Numbered from the stretch's first letter, positions 30,301 through 41,127 are shown. The stretch: DNA of 64,000 nucleotides from Mastigias papua (GCA_964019165.1 OZ025270.1:15789159-15853158); one strand, 5' to 3'. The notes: generated from the letters alone by a model not told the origin. Made by a program: numbers and translations.

Positions 30301-32703
30301 AGTCCAATATTATTCTACTAATTTATGCTTTACTCAGCAGAGAGTTTGTTGCAAGTTTTTACCAAAATGAGGTTTGTATAGCATTTGGAATTGGAAACTC
30401 TGTGTCACGGCCAGAACCTCCTTTTTCCTTTGCATTATTGTCTAAAGACTACCTTAAAAAAGATGTCTTTGTATTAAAATCGTCTCTTTCAAAACAATCT
30501 TGCTTTTTGGTATACCAGTAGCATTGTCCCAAAAGATGCTTTGAATGTATTGTTAGTCTTCTGCTTGATTTTTCCATCTTCATTTCAACATGTTTCCACG
30601 CACTACATGTTTCAGTCAATGTGATTTATAGGGAAACTCATTTAGGTCAAAGTATTTCAAAGCATGGTTCTCGCGTTATTAAAGCGTTTTTCATTACACG
30701 CCAAGTGGTGGTGGTTGCATAGTATTATCAGATTTAATTGCAAAGATTAGCAAATAATGAAGAAGGGACGTGTATAAACACTCTCCTTTTTATGTACCCA
30801 ACACCGTGCAGCTTATGAATTCCGTTTACCTTTATCTTTACTTTTTCTTGGCAGCAGGCACGAATCCAACGTTAAAAGGTGGGGAGAAAAGCCGAGCTAA
30901 GGTCCTTTTCTACTCTTCCTAGGTTTTTAGGCAAAGTCATGTTGGCAACGTCTTTTGGTTAGACAGGCAGTGCCCCTGTGCTCCTCTAGGTTACTGTCCG
31001 GTTTACAGAGTAAAAGCTGAAACCCGAGCAACTGTTAGTGATTCCGAAGGTGATCATACTCTGTTAACTGTTGCGAAGACTCAACGTTTTAATGTAAAGC
31101 TCAAGATCCTTACCATCATTAGGGCTTGTGATGTTTAACAACTTTTTAAATGTCCATCAATACCAAAGTCATTAATAGTAATAGATCAATAAATAAAAGT
31201 CATCCATACAAATACCTTATTCTGCCAGCCATTATTTTTTAGCAAGGTTGCAGGAATTAGATCTTTAATTCTTGAAGATCTTGGCATGTCTAGTCTCAGG
31301 CCCTACTTTCTAACTTTTTCTCATTAGTTTCTTATACCTTTACTTCATAAGAAACAAGTATATTGGAGATGAAGCTGGAATCAGGCAAAGATCAGGACAG
31401 ATTTTTAAGAAACACAGGCAGTCTGACCTTCAAAAAGTTTGCTGGATGAGGCGGTTTTTACAAGAAACCTTTTTAGCATACTAAAAAACATCTCATCATT
31501 TATGATAATTCACTTAGAACACATTGTAGCAATTGAAATTAAGTTCATGAAATCAATCGAAACATTGAAATCCCGTTTCGTTTTGAAGAATTTTAAGAAG
31601 AATTGAAGAAACATTTAGCAATGGATTTGTCAATGTATTAAGAAACATCTAAGCTGAAAGCTGAGCGTTTGTATCTTAAATCAAGAAAGCTTGCGTGGAG
31701 AAATAAATAAAAGATCACATTTGCCTTTCGCATTCAGTGAAATGTTTCCAATATGTCCAAACAAAGCAGGATCTTTTGTGAATAATAGCTCACCTTTTTG
31801 CTTAACCCTCCTCAACAGTGCCCACATTACTATGAAATTCTGCATTATTTGTCGTGGGAGGGTCGAAATCTGGAGATGGTCACATATTTAATGCCAAAAC
31901 TGTCCATGCTGTTCGTAACTGGTAGTACACTTATAAAAAGTTTCCTTTCGTATTTTATCGTAGAAGTTCAAAGATGTGCAAACCCAGTTGATATTGGCCT
32001 AGCCCTTGACTCTTCCGCTGGTGTGAGAGGCCGTTGGAGCTACATGAAGAACTTTGCCTTGTCAATGATTGACCATTTTCAAATGGGCGACCACGCTCGC
32101 TTTGGTGTCGTTCAGTTCGACACAATAGCAAAATTCCCCATCCGCTTGGAGACATATAATGATGCAGAGATGCTAAAGGTTCATATTCACAAGTTGATGA
32201 TGAACCCATTTGGAAAGAGAAGGACTGACGAAGCTTTAAAAATTGCAAGAGATGACCTTTTCCGCACAGCTAGGGCAGGAGTTCGTAGAGCCATGGTCAT
32301 TGTTACAAATGGAAGAGCAAATGGCAAGCAATATTGCATATCCTACTTTCTTACACACTGTTTAATTGTTTCTACGCTACAGTTGCAAAGAAACTTGAGA
32401 TTATGCGCTGTTTTAATTCTTTGGTTCACTGTGATTTGTGCCTTATGTTTTGGCGGGAAAATATTTGTTGACGGATGCTTACGTCAGTTTTTGATAGAGC
32501 TAAGAAATGAAAAGAAGGATTATCAATAATATATTTCAGAGGCAGTGGACTTTCAAATACAACAATTACATAACTCGTGCATTTTGTAAAAATATAGATT
32601 TAAAGTGTATCAGAGTGTCGTTCTGGAGAGTTTTGCGGGAAAAGAATAGATATGGAGCTCTAACAGAATTTTTAAGGAAAATTTTGAGCTATACATTGTA
32701 CAG

Positions 32704-32793
<90 letters not shown>

Positions 32794-35700
32794 AAATGTA
32801 TGTATATATGATGTATGTATGTATCTGACGCTGCATTTAAAGAGCATCTTTTTAAATAGCGTTATGATATATCATGCACAGATCAATATCCAGAACTGCT
32901 CTGTAATATTTTTGAACTACACTTTTTGTGTAGAACTGCACGTTACAAAAACTCTGACCCCTAAAACTTTTTCCATAGGAGATTTATGTGCTGTACCAAA
33001 CAGTACTCATTCGATTTAGTGTAGGTAATGACAACCAAGTCGATAAGAGCTTGGAAGTCAATTTCTTTACGTTAGAGCCACCAGTCTATAGCTATCAGCA
33101 CCCCTGGACACTCTTCCAGTCGTACTGTGTGGTTTCATTCGTCCTGGATACCAAGGAAACCTGTTCTCTGTGGCCGTAAAATTCTTTTTCAGTGAATTCT
33201 TTGGAATAATTGACCGTAATTTACGGTGAATGAGTGGGAAATATTGCTGATGAATCGAAGTACTTTCTTTTCCACATAGTACTTGTGTTTCTCATAATTT
33301 ACTAATGTGCTTACGGCCTAATATAAGGCAATTCTGCTGCTGCCTTCTAAGATCTTATCATAATTGAAAATGTTTAGGCCCATAAAGTAAATTCGTCATT
33401 GACCCGAAGCGTATCTGGATGTGATCTTCATATTTTATAAATAGACATATCTCAGAATCACTCAACAAAGAACTCTGTGATTCCTAGATAAAAAACATAC
33501 TCAAGTAAATTTTTGAACTCGATCAGTTTTAAATAAGAGTTATACTTATGGATCCAGTGCAATGTCATGTTGACAACGACTGATCAATTGAATAACGGGC
33601 TAGTAACGCAATATTAATTGCTTCATTTGATCAGCCATTTTGAATGTTTGACATAACCGCGTTGCGCTTAGGAATCTAAGTGTACAAGTTATATTCGCGC
33701 TGAAAGTCTTAACGACGATGAACCTCGTGGCAGACAGATCTGGCAAGAATTTATTTCGTTATGATTGTACCAGCATCTCACCTACACTGGTGAATATTTT
33801 GTGTAGTAAAGTTCCTTTTGTAATGTTTTTCCCACTTTTTGAATATCAGATAAAATTTGCTACCTTTCCAACGTTTTCAAGCGAGGTTTAAAAGCGATGT
33901 TTATGCATTCCTTGTAGATACAAAATTTCTTTTGAATTTCGCTTTCATTCATTTTCTAACTCTAGCTGGTCCAGGGGTGGCGCCAGGGAAGGGTAGGGGC
34001 TATAGCCCTCCGTCAGAGCATGCTCCCGGCCTTGGACCATGTAGAGCTAGACAACGAGTGAAAGCGAAATTCAGAAGAAATTTTATATCTACAGAGTATG
34101 CTTGAGCATCGCAACAGTGGTGAAGATCTCTTTTCCCGGAGTTATTTTAGCAGTCCTAGTATCCTGCGAGCCTTATCTTAGTCCCCCGATCGGAAGAATG
34201 TATCCCCCGCTGGATAACTCCTGGCGCTATCCCTGAACTGGTCTTTTCGGTATGAAATCACCTCTTCTTGTTGACTTGTTGTTTTTGGAGAGACGAGAGC
34301 GTCAATGGGAAAACAGTCAAAGTTTCTTGCAATTGCAATAAGGCTGAACAAGTATGGCATTACTGCAAAGATGACATTTGAAAGCAACAATGTCTAATTT
34401 TCATCTTAGTAAATACTTAGCAAAAAGTTATGTTATAATGTGTATATCAAGCCTCATATGAGATAAATACAATATGCATTTTAGGCGATGACCCCACAAT
34501 AAACTGGAGCCAGCTGATAGTTGAGCCAGCAAGAGAGCTACAAGAAGCTGGGGTTGAGGTGTTCGTTGTTGGTGTAACAGCGCATGTTGCACAAGATGAA
34601 CTGAGGATAATGGCCACGGACCCAAGCACTCAGCACGTGTTTCAGGTCCCAACTTTCGACCGATTACAGACTGTGCTTGACCCTATTGCAACCAGGATTT
34701 GTCATGGTACCGTTTAGTTGTCATTTCATTTTGTTTTATTAAATATGTGTACTCCTTTGAGGGAGATAACTGCTTTGAAGAACAGTGATAATAAATGTTG
34801 GACATAATTGCCATAGTTCTCATGGTTGTATTGGTCCAGAGGCACGTCTCTCATAGGCTAATGTTGGGATAGTCCATTAGGTGCTGCTATTGCTGCTGGG
34901 TACACAAGAAGAATGACATTTATTGTATAACAGCTTGAATTTGTAGCTATGGCAATATCCCATTGGAGGTAGAAAAACTTACATTGGCTATAGGCTCAGC
35001 TTGTTATTCAATACTGGTAATTCATAAGTTTGCGAAGATCCTGAGCTCCGATAATGGTGATTTCTTTATTAAATTACCCTTTAGGCTCCTATTGCAGGTA
35101 CGGTGCCACTGGAAGACTGGGAAGGTTTAACTCTACCCCCCACTTTTTCAAACCAATGTGCATTTCCTCTTTATTGGAATTTTCAATGTATATTTTTCTG
35201 GATGCGCGCCTGAGCACCAATACTAGTCAGTCAAATTTTACCCTTGAAGATGCCTTTTTAAGTCACTGTAGAGGGTAAAGTTTAATAACTTTCTCCGGTG
35301 TTGGGCGCAGCCATGTTGGGTCCTTCTGCGTTACTAAACACTGTTATTAGTCCCCCAGGTATAAACTCTTGGTGTCGCCCCTACAATGCAGTGGAGGTGT
35401 ATCTATCTGAATGGCGTAACAGCTATTAGCAATGGATGAGTTTTAAAATCAATGTCACCATATAGAAGGTCAATCTTGCGAGATGAAGACCAGCTAGGAC
35501 AAAATTATTATTCTGTTGAAAATCTGCCTTGTCCCCCAGTTGAGCAAGAATAAACAATATGATAAAAACAAAATGTAAAGTCAAGAGGAATGTCTTCACA
35601 AATGCAAAGATAGAATCAATCTGTTACACTAAAGTGTAATCGATTTAGGCCAGTCTTATAGCTATGGTTCCGCCCAAACAGTAAGGAATAAACCCTTTCT

Positions 35701-38651
35701 CTTATATGTTATGATTTCCTTTGCTTTCTCATAATCCCACGAAGATTATCAGACTAACAACCCATATCCTTTATTTTTGTTAAGGTTTTTATTTCCAGTG
35801 GTATTGATATCGAGCTCTGAGATAACACGTCTAATTTCAGAATTTTTGCTTTTAATCTACTAATAAATAGTACGTATGGTAATTGCTCCTGTAGTATCGG
35901 CTCTTGGCAGCTGAAGTTTATTTCTCTTCGCCATCTTTGCTTTACCCTCCTCGCTGTTAAAGTTTCGTGAACACATATAGCTTCTAACACTGCAAACACA
36001 CACTTCTGTTATAAGAGCGACATAATTTTTGCCGCAGGCTCCATATTCTTACTTTTTTGATAATTTTAGAGTCAAATGTTTTGAAAATTATTTATTCCTC
36101 AAGAGTGGCCTTTTTGTAAATGTGTTAGATACTACATACAGTATACAGTTTTTCATGACATTCGGTCTGGCTTATTAACAACTTCATCAGAATTTCCATG
36201 CAAAAATAATGTGGATATTCGAGTGCTTGTGAAATTTCTCATGTAAAGCTGAGTATGGTCTAGTTATTTTGTCGACTAATCACGTCCCGGTGTTCTTAAA
36301 GGAAAAGTGTGTTCTTATAAACAAGGAGTGTAATTGTTTGCTCAAAAAGTCGTAATATGGAGGAGCATAATTTCTCGTAGGTTCTTGTCACTATAATAAA
36401 AAAATAATAACTTCTAGCTTTAAACTCTATAGGCAGTGTGCAACTAAAAACACAGGAAATTGGAAAAGCCCACGGGTGTTTGTTTGATCATCCAATTGTT
36501 TTCATCTCCAAATATTGTCAGAATGCTGCTGTTATCAACGAGACAAGACCCAATGGAACGCTGACTACCGATGCTAAGGAACGGCAGATTTAGTCTATGC
36601 CTCTGCGTTTAAGATGCATGCAAACAATGCACATCAACAGAGTATTTTTTAGGTTAACTGCCTTAGCAAGGATTCCTAATCTCTTTCTGATGTGCTTGAG
36701 TTGGCCTTGCTTGGACTTTATCGTCTTCCGTAGCTAATTTATGCTGTGTATTGCACCTCCGTAGCTTTAGGACTTGTGATTCTCATTAAATGAAAATAGA
36801 CTTCAGCTGTCAAGATGCTTTTTTCATAACCGTAGTATAGAAATCTTTTGCTGTTATAAATTGTAAAGAGTCTACAGATCAAGCTATTTCGCCTTATACT
36901 TACAGCAATCTTAGAAATTGTTAACTTTTAACTTTAGAAATTACGAACAGAATTTAACAGTAAATAAAAGACTTTGATAGTATTAGCCGACTACTTCCAG
37001 CTCTTCCCATGCATCATATGTTAATTTTAATCAAGTAATCTATCAATGAAGATTTGCAAGTAATTTTGGTGGTTTGTTTATGAACTAACTGAGGGTAAAT
37101 CAAAGATGGTAGAGAAATGAACTTGGTGTATCTTACCAAACTAACTGCGTAGCAGGTAACAATTCTCATACTCTTTCGACTTATTTTAACAAGGCTGCTT
37201 TCACCAACTTACCCAATCGGCTCTGAACACAGAATACTGAAGTTCAAGATTTCAAAGCTGCAGAAAGCTCACCCTCTAACAAGATCACCAATCATCATCA
37301 TTCATGATCATTATGAAGCGTCATTTTCAGTTGCCATCACCAACCATCATCAATCATCGCCAATCATCATCATTCATGATCATTATGAACATCATTATCA
37401 GTTGTGATCGTCATCATCAATCATCACCAGCATCATCAACACTATGGTCATGATCATCATTGTTGCTATCATCATCAACCATGATTATCATCGATGTCAT
37501 CATCACCATCACTCAGTATCACTCATTATCACTCATCATCAATTATCATTATCAGCATCATCATCATTATTATCATTGTCACTAACATCGTCAGTCATGA
37601 TCGTCATCACTGCCATCATCATCATCAGCATCATCATCACCAATCATCATCATCATCCTTACAATCATCATCATTCTAACCACCAGTATTTCTTATCATC
37701 ATTACAATAATAGCTCGTTTAAGATCATACAACTTACATATGAAATGAAATATCATTTTGAATTACTTCTATACAAATGTATGATGTCCTAATTTGCATA
37801 GCAGATTTGAAGTGATCCCAAGTGTCCTATTTGCATATAAAATTAAAACTGTTGTTGTTTCATAGGATTTCATTTTTGCTCTCATTACAGTCCAAAAATA
37901 TTTTACCACTTTGATTATATTTTATTCCTTCTTTTATTAAACATCTCCTTTAATTTGAATTAGTGGTTTCCAACCTTTTTTTACTTCTGCACCGCTGAAA
38001 ATTTTTGCTCTTACCTCGCACCCCCAACAACAGATATTTTGATCAACAGATATTTTCATATTTTATTCGCTGTAATGTAATAAATAGATCGTGTTCCTAC
38101 CATTAAGACAGACGCATCTTGCACCCCTTGGAATGATGTCTCACACCCCTGGTTGGGAACCCCTAATTTCAATGGGCGAAAGACTTTCGACTGTCTTCTG
38201 CCGAACCCATCGTTAATTAAGACCCACTTAATTAGCATGTTCTAGCTCGCTTTTCTGTATAGACGATAAGCTAGATTAACTATACTTTGTAACCTTTTTC
38301 AGTGGAATGATTGAATAAGCTTCTACATTTGTTGTGGACCTACTGTGTCCTTCAGAATCTCATTTATATGATATGAGTACCGCTCCTTCCTTGGGGAAAT
38401 TAATCCAGCTTCTATATATGTAATATCGCATCTTACCCAAAACGTATTTCTTGGCAATATTGATTTATGGATAGTTGTGTCATGACTACTATACTCCTCT
38501 TGATAAACAGGCTGGGTTCCAGTCATCAATGCATTAGCAGATGGTGTTCAGCTCACACTTGGTGGAAATCTACTTCAACCAGGACCAGGTTTACTGCCAG
38601 GACCCACTGGTCCCTATGGTAGGAGCTTGACGATTCTATAAATATACATAC

Positions 38652-38735
<84 letters not shown>

Positions 38736-41127
38736 TGAATATATGTAATATTTGTGTATACGTATGCAAACTGAGACTCTTTTGGTGTAGAACGCGTCCA
38801 CACAATGATGAATAATGCTTATAGACAATGGACAACTTTCACAAATTTTACTTTTCATTCGTTTCAACGAGCCTCTATAACATTTCAAAGCAATTTGTGC
38901 ACTTTCTCAAAAATGTATTATAATACATTGATATTTAATACCAATATCGTTACATGCCATTCACATAATACGTCACGCTAATTTTGGCATTTTAGACCCA
39001 CCCATCCCCTGTCACACTTTGTGATAAATTCAAAACTACCCACCCACCCCCCTAATGTATAACGTCACATTATGAATTTCGATAGGATATTTTTTCTGCT
39101 TTCGTAATAATGTGTTTACTATGTCTGTTTTTATTGAACATCCATATTGTCATGTACTGTGACTCTATCTGTGACAGTGAAAATGACCAAAATGGCATCA
39201 AAATATCATTGCCAGAAACAAGGCTCAGACTTACTATTTTGAGGCCAAATGTGCTAAATATCGAGTTGTTTTAAAAAAGTGATATCGCACTCCGAAAAAC
39301 AACCCACTCACACCTTGTCACATTTTTCACAAAAATCAGAAGACTCTATCCCCTTGTGTAACGGAATGTGTGAATGGCCCCTTATAAGAGGGCTTATATA
39401 TTTTCTCTATATGACGAAGCAGTGATTCTGTTTATAACCTCATTTCTAGAAGCTTTGCAGCAACAGAGCCTAATATAGGAGATGTTTACTGATCCACATT
39501 TTTATGAAAACTGGTTGTGGTACTTTTTTGGAACTATGCAAAGGACGTGGCAGAAGCGACAACCTACTACGTTGCCTAAAGGGCAAATCAATTAATCGTA
39601 GTGTTGTATAGAAATTAATAAATCATGATAGATATCATAAGCACACACTAATTGTTATTGGTTTTGATGATCTGCTTTCAACAAATACGTGTGCACTATT
39701 TGCTAATCCATACCCCCACTCCAGTTACAGACCCACTGTTTAGATTAAGAAGTCAGATTTGCACTTATCTTAGGCCCAGTGTAGCAACGAACCTTCACTG
39801 ATTCACTACAGTGCAGTCATTTGTTATGATGTTCCGCCATTCTGCTCTATATTTCCAGGCTGTAGACTGAAGTATGCCAAGATAGGCTGCTATAGTGATG
39901 ATGGAAACAATCCCAGGCCACTGCCTGAAGAGTTGTTCACGGATCAAAGTCCAACATCGCCCATGTTCACTGGCCAGCATGTTGATTACGAGAACTGGGA
40001 TCAGTATCTACCTAAAATTGTTTGCAGATGTGCTGAAATAACCAATCAAAAGGGTTATAAAATATTTGGCCTTCAAATGTTTGGTATGGAAATAAATTCT
40101 ATTTTGTATTCTAGCTGAATATACAACATTTTTTTGTTTATTATTTTGTTGCTTGGTTTGACCCTCTATTCATTCATTCGTTTTATGCTTCAGTCCTTCC
40201 ATGGTATTTACTACTGCATTCATTTCTTCATGCGTTTATTGAATCAGTCATTATATATATACTTTGTCCATCTATAATTGTCTTAGGCACATTGATTCAT
40301 TTCAAACATTTGCCGTAAAATTGCCTAGCTATCGCATTTAGAATGTCCCATTTTAAGGCAGAATAAATTAAAATAAACTAAAAGCAGATACCAAATATAT
40401 AAACATGTGTTGAAGATGATCTTGTATTGCTCTGAAATTGAGTGCAATTAAATATATGCTGTTGAGGAGCTCCTATTTTTTGATGAGAAATTGCGTTCCT
40501 TTTATTAGCATGTTAAGTTATGATGCACTTTTTCTGAGCACAGCACAGCAATCATTTTCGTTTACAAAATATCACTTTGTTATTAGGACATTATAAATGT
40601 GCATAGCCATGTCGGTTTTATGGAAGCAAATAAGCAGAATTTCCTTCTAATGCCGATTTTGTTCTTTTCGTTATTTGACTTCCTCGGATCTCTTGACATT
40701 ATCTGATTCCGTAAAAACACTCTTCTAACACTCTCCATATCAACGTTAAGTGTCATTTTATCCCAGAATTTGAACTGGATCATTCTCACTGCAACTTTTC
40801 GTGCATCACCATATTTTACCCTGTTATTTTTTATTGATCACTTGGCACAGAAGTGATTAAGTCTTTAACAAAGTCGCATTTTGAAATTAACTACCGTCCT
40901 GTGCCCTCGGTAATCAGTATCCAGAAAAATTCAGCTCTGTGTAATTTAATTTAGGCTCATGTTGGTCTGGACCACAGGCAGGACAAACCTATGCAATTGA
41001 CGGAGAAGCTGATCAAGATATGTGTGTCTCCTTTGGGTTTAAAATGTGCACTCCAACTGATCAGGTTTGCGTTGGAAAACAACAGACTAATTTTGTATAC
41101 ACTTTTGACGATGAAGAGAGAAGGTAA
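20797..41127 (+). CDS. Secreted modular protein: ShKT domain, Pro/Ala/Cys-rich region, vWA domain, C-terminal Cys/Trp module
   Basis: Twelve exons join in phase (20797-20923, 21581-21667, 22315-22830, 23615-23683, 26547-26726, 28551-28908, 29237-29904, 31964-32323, 34485-34706, 38511-38618, 39859-40083, 40955-41127) to about 1030 residues. Order: signal peptide (1-20); charged, partly helical region (43-266); ShKT module (about 270-307) plus extra cysteines; Pro/Ala/Val-rich region (327-668) with Cys/Pro decapeptides and a His cluster near 555; vWA domain (about 671-862); a short GP-rich linker (863-898); C-terminal module with eight cysteines (899-1030). All but one intron are phase 1, as in exon-shuffled extracellular proteins. 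vWA domains bind matrix or other proteins, often through a metal site, but here that site is degenerate. An extracellular structural or matrix role, perhaps in mesoglea or nematocyst wall, is inference. Confidence 0.85.
21162..21229. repeat. (TA)n microsatellite
   Basis: About 34 AT units in intron 1 of the vWA gene. Confidence 0.97.
21581..21667 (+). CDS. vWA gene exon 2: acidic linker
   Basis: Acceptor CTCTTTTTCAG, donor GTATAT, 29 codons, phase 1-1. It is rich in D, E, T and S, with no domain recognised. Confidence 0.7.
22315..22830 (+). CDS. vWA gene exon 3: charged, partly helical region
   Basis: Acceptor TTTTACTAG, donor GTACGT, 172 codons, phase 1-1. The right half (SRLIGKPLTDSHALAMLKGI, then ILLEKIHAKLEDTKD) looks helical. 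It carries one hydrophobic, Tyr/Phe-rich patch (SDLYLATFAYICTTL). No known domain. An internal acceptor, giving a shorter exon, is possible. Confidence 0.65.
23615..23683 (+). CDS. vWA gene exon 4: small polar linker
   Basis: Acceptor TTAACTGTAG, donor GTATTT, 23 codons, phase 1-1, rich in K, D, Q and H. Supported by phase and splice sites only. Confidence 0.55.
24132..24301. repeat. (TA)n array with AAATATA interruptions
   Basis: About 170 bp of nearly pure AT dinucleotide in intron 4 of the vWA gene. Confidence 0.95.
26547..26726 (+). CDS. vWA gene exon 5: ShKT (SXC) domain
   Basis: Acceptor CTAACTTCAG, donor GTAGGT, 60 codons, phase 1-1. The six-cysteine ShKT pattern is complete: SCNDKEPTARCEYLKSMGLC, then RCQLTCGAC. 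Five more cysteines follow (CPDCSGC, DCGTIC). ShKT modules are small disulfide-bonded domains, abundant in cnidarian and nematode secreted proteins. Here the domain is part of a large protein, so a channel-blocking role should not be assumed. Confidence 0.88.
26990..27265. repeat. Decayed minisatellite, about 30-bp unit
   Basis: Units such as CCTTGTAAGGAAGTGCCCTCA, CTCATAAAGTGCCTCACC and CCTTGTGAAGAAGTGC recur about every 30 bp. One frame reads Cys/Pro-containing decapeptides (YPCKEVPSLG, CPCEEVQNLG, CPREEYFSF). A further unit lies at 27780-27815, on the other side of the inverted-repeat element. No splice-compatible exon was found, so I do not call it coding. Confidence 0.6.
27269..27779. 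mobile_element. 511-bp miniature inverted-repeat element
   Basis: Left end ACCTTATTACACGAAATTAT and the reverse complement of the right end ACCTTAGTACACGAAATTAA match. The match continues through GCGTACTTAATTAAG for about 40 bp with few mismatches. TTAATTAAG motifs recur inside both ends. There is no transposase frame. The element interrupts the 30-bp minisatellite, which continues beyond it. Confidence 0.75.
27909..28093. repeat. Minisatellite, about 28-bp unit
   Basis: About six copies of TTTTGGCCACTATACGCAAA-AAGCTG, the central ones nearly identical. Confidence 0.92.
28551..28908 (+). CDS. vWA gene exon 6: proline/alanine/valine-rich repeats
   Basis: Acceptor TTTCTCTTAG, donor GTAAGT, phase 1 in and phase 2 out (the only phase-2 intron in the gene). 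It begins with about 45 residues of PAPVPVPAPAPVPV-type repeats, then PPPHPIITVVPPP and a His/Ala-rich part. A polyproline-type extended rod is likely. Confidence 0.8.
29237..29904 (+). CDS. vWA gene exon 7: Cys/Pro decapeptides, His cluster, Ala/Pro/Val repeats
   Basis: Acceptor TAATTATAG. Three tandem decapeptides (CKPVAPTCPP, CKPESPTCQP, CEPIVPVCPP) follow a copy that lost its second cysteine. Then come a His cluster (HHHLHHHHAHA) and about six copies of a PAPVAVAAP-type octapeptide. Two donors keep phase 1: GTACAT at 29905 and GTATTC at 29923. Using the second adds six residues, including two adjacent cysteines. Confidence 0.8.
30015..30139. repeat. Minisatellite, about 33-bp unit, four copies
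   Basis: Copies share GGG-CTCAACTTGCATATCTAT followed by an AT-rich end. The array lies in intron 7 of the vWA gene, about 110 bp after exon 7. Confidence 0.8.
30140..31963. other. vWA gene intron 7, remainder
   Basis: No exon or clear repeat family recognised. Short TTAAGAAACATTTAG-like motifs near 31590-31650 recall the inverted-repeat element at 43183-44047, but no terminal repeats were found. Confidence 0.35.
31964..32323 (+). CDS. vWA gene exon 8: first part of the vWA domain
   Basis: Acceptor TTTATCGTAG, 120 codons, phase 1-1. It encodes the first beta strand and metal-site loop (DIGLALDSSAG), FGVVQFD, and MVIVTNGRAN. The donor is GC (ATG|GCAAGC), not GT. No usable GT lies nearby, and the next exon joins in phase to give the expected fold. 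Confidence 0.85.
32705..32786. repeat. (TA)n microsatellite
   Basis: About 41 AT units in intron 8 of the vWA gene, followed by GTATGTATA-type units. Confidence 0.97.
33904..34101. repeat. 198-bp fold-back (hairpin) element
   Basis: Left arm (about 33904-33972) and right arm (about 34032-34101) are reverse complements over about 68 bp with a handful of mismatches; the core GAATTTCGCTTTCA is exact. The loop is GC-rich and itself holds GGGGCTATAGCCC. It lies in the GC-AG intron of the vWA gene. Confidence 0.85.
34485..34706 (+). CDS. vWA gene exon 9: second part of the vWA domain
   Basis: Acceptor GCATTTTAG, donor GTACCG, 74 codons, phase 1-1. ELQEAGVEVFVVGVTAHVAQ and HVFQVPTFDRL are typical of the last strands and helices of a vWA domain. 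Confidence 0.9.
34707..38510. other. vWA gene intron 9
   Basis: No coding exon recognised in 3.8 kb, except the trinucleotide-rich block listed separately. Short frames are unsupported. Confidence 0.4.
37270..37690. repeat. Degenerate (ATC)n-rich block
   Basis: About 420 bp dominated by CATCATCAT, with many CAATCATC, CACTCATT and GATCGTCAT variants. It looks like an old, mutated array. Confidence 0.85.
38511..38618 (+). CDS. vWA gene exon 10: Gly/Pro linker
   Basis: Acceptor TTGATAAACAG, donor GTAGGA, 36 codons, phase 1-1. The end (PGPGLLPGPTGPYG) is faintly collagen-like but too short to call a triple helix. Confidence 0.7.
38649..38732. repeat. (TA)n microsatellite
   Basis: About 40 AT units, 30 bp after exon 10 of the vWA gene. 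Confidence 0.97.
38956..39377. mobile_element. ISL2EU-like miniature inverted-repeat element
   Basis: Left end GCCATTCACATAATACGTCAC and the reverse complement of the right end GCCATTCACACATTCCGTTAC agree at most positions. Inside are the C-rich blocks (GACCCACCCATCCCC, ACCCACCCACCCCCC) and TGTCACA-like motifs common in such elements. About 420 bp, no transposase. Confidence 0.6.
39859..40083 (+). CDS. vWA gene exon 11: first half of C-terminal Cys module
   Basis: Acceptor TATTTCCAG, donor GTATGG, 75 codons, phase 1-1. Features are KIGCYSDDGN, IVCRCAEI and GYKIFGLQMFG. This pattern is familiar as the C-terminal module of many cnidarian secreted vWA proteins. Confidence 0.85.
40955..41127 (+). 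CDS. vWA gene exon 12: second half of C-terminal Cys module and stop
   Basis: Acceptor TTTAATTTAG. It encodes SCWSGPQAGQTYAI, MCVSFGFKMC, CVGKQQTNFVYTF and TAA at 41125-41127. The motif order CWSG...NFVY ends the module in related proteins. A donor-like AAG|GTAATG at 41124 leaves open a further exon. Confidence 0.82.

Noticed and set aside
31798..31963. Frame upstream of vWA exon 8 with an ATG, as an alternative gene start
   Set aside because: It is continuous with the exon, but a good acceptor at 31963 and phase agreement with the preceding exon make it intron sequence.
33857..34105. An 82-codon frame
   Set aside because: It is read through the fold-back hairpin, so its sequence is set by the palindrome.
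35754..35999. Minus-strand 81-codon frame with Lys/Leu-rich end
   Set aside because: No recognisable motif; cannot be supported as a gene or a reverse-transcriptase scrap.
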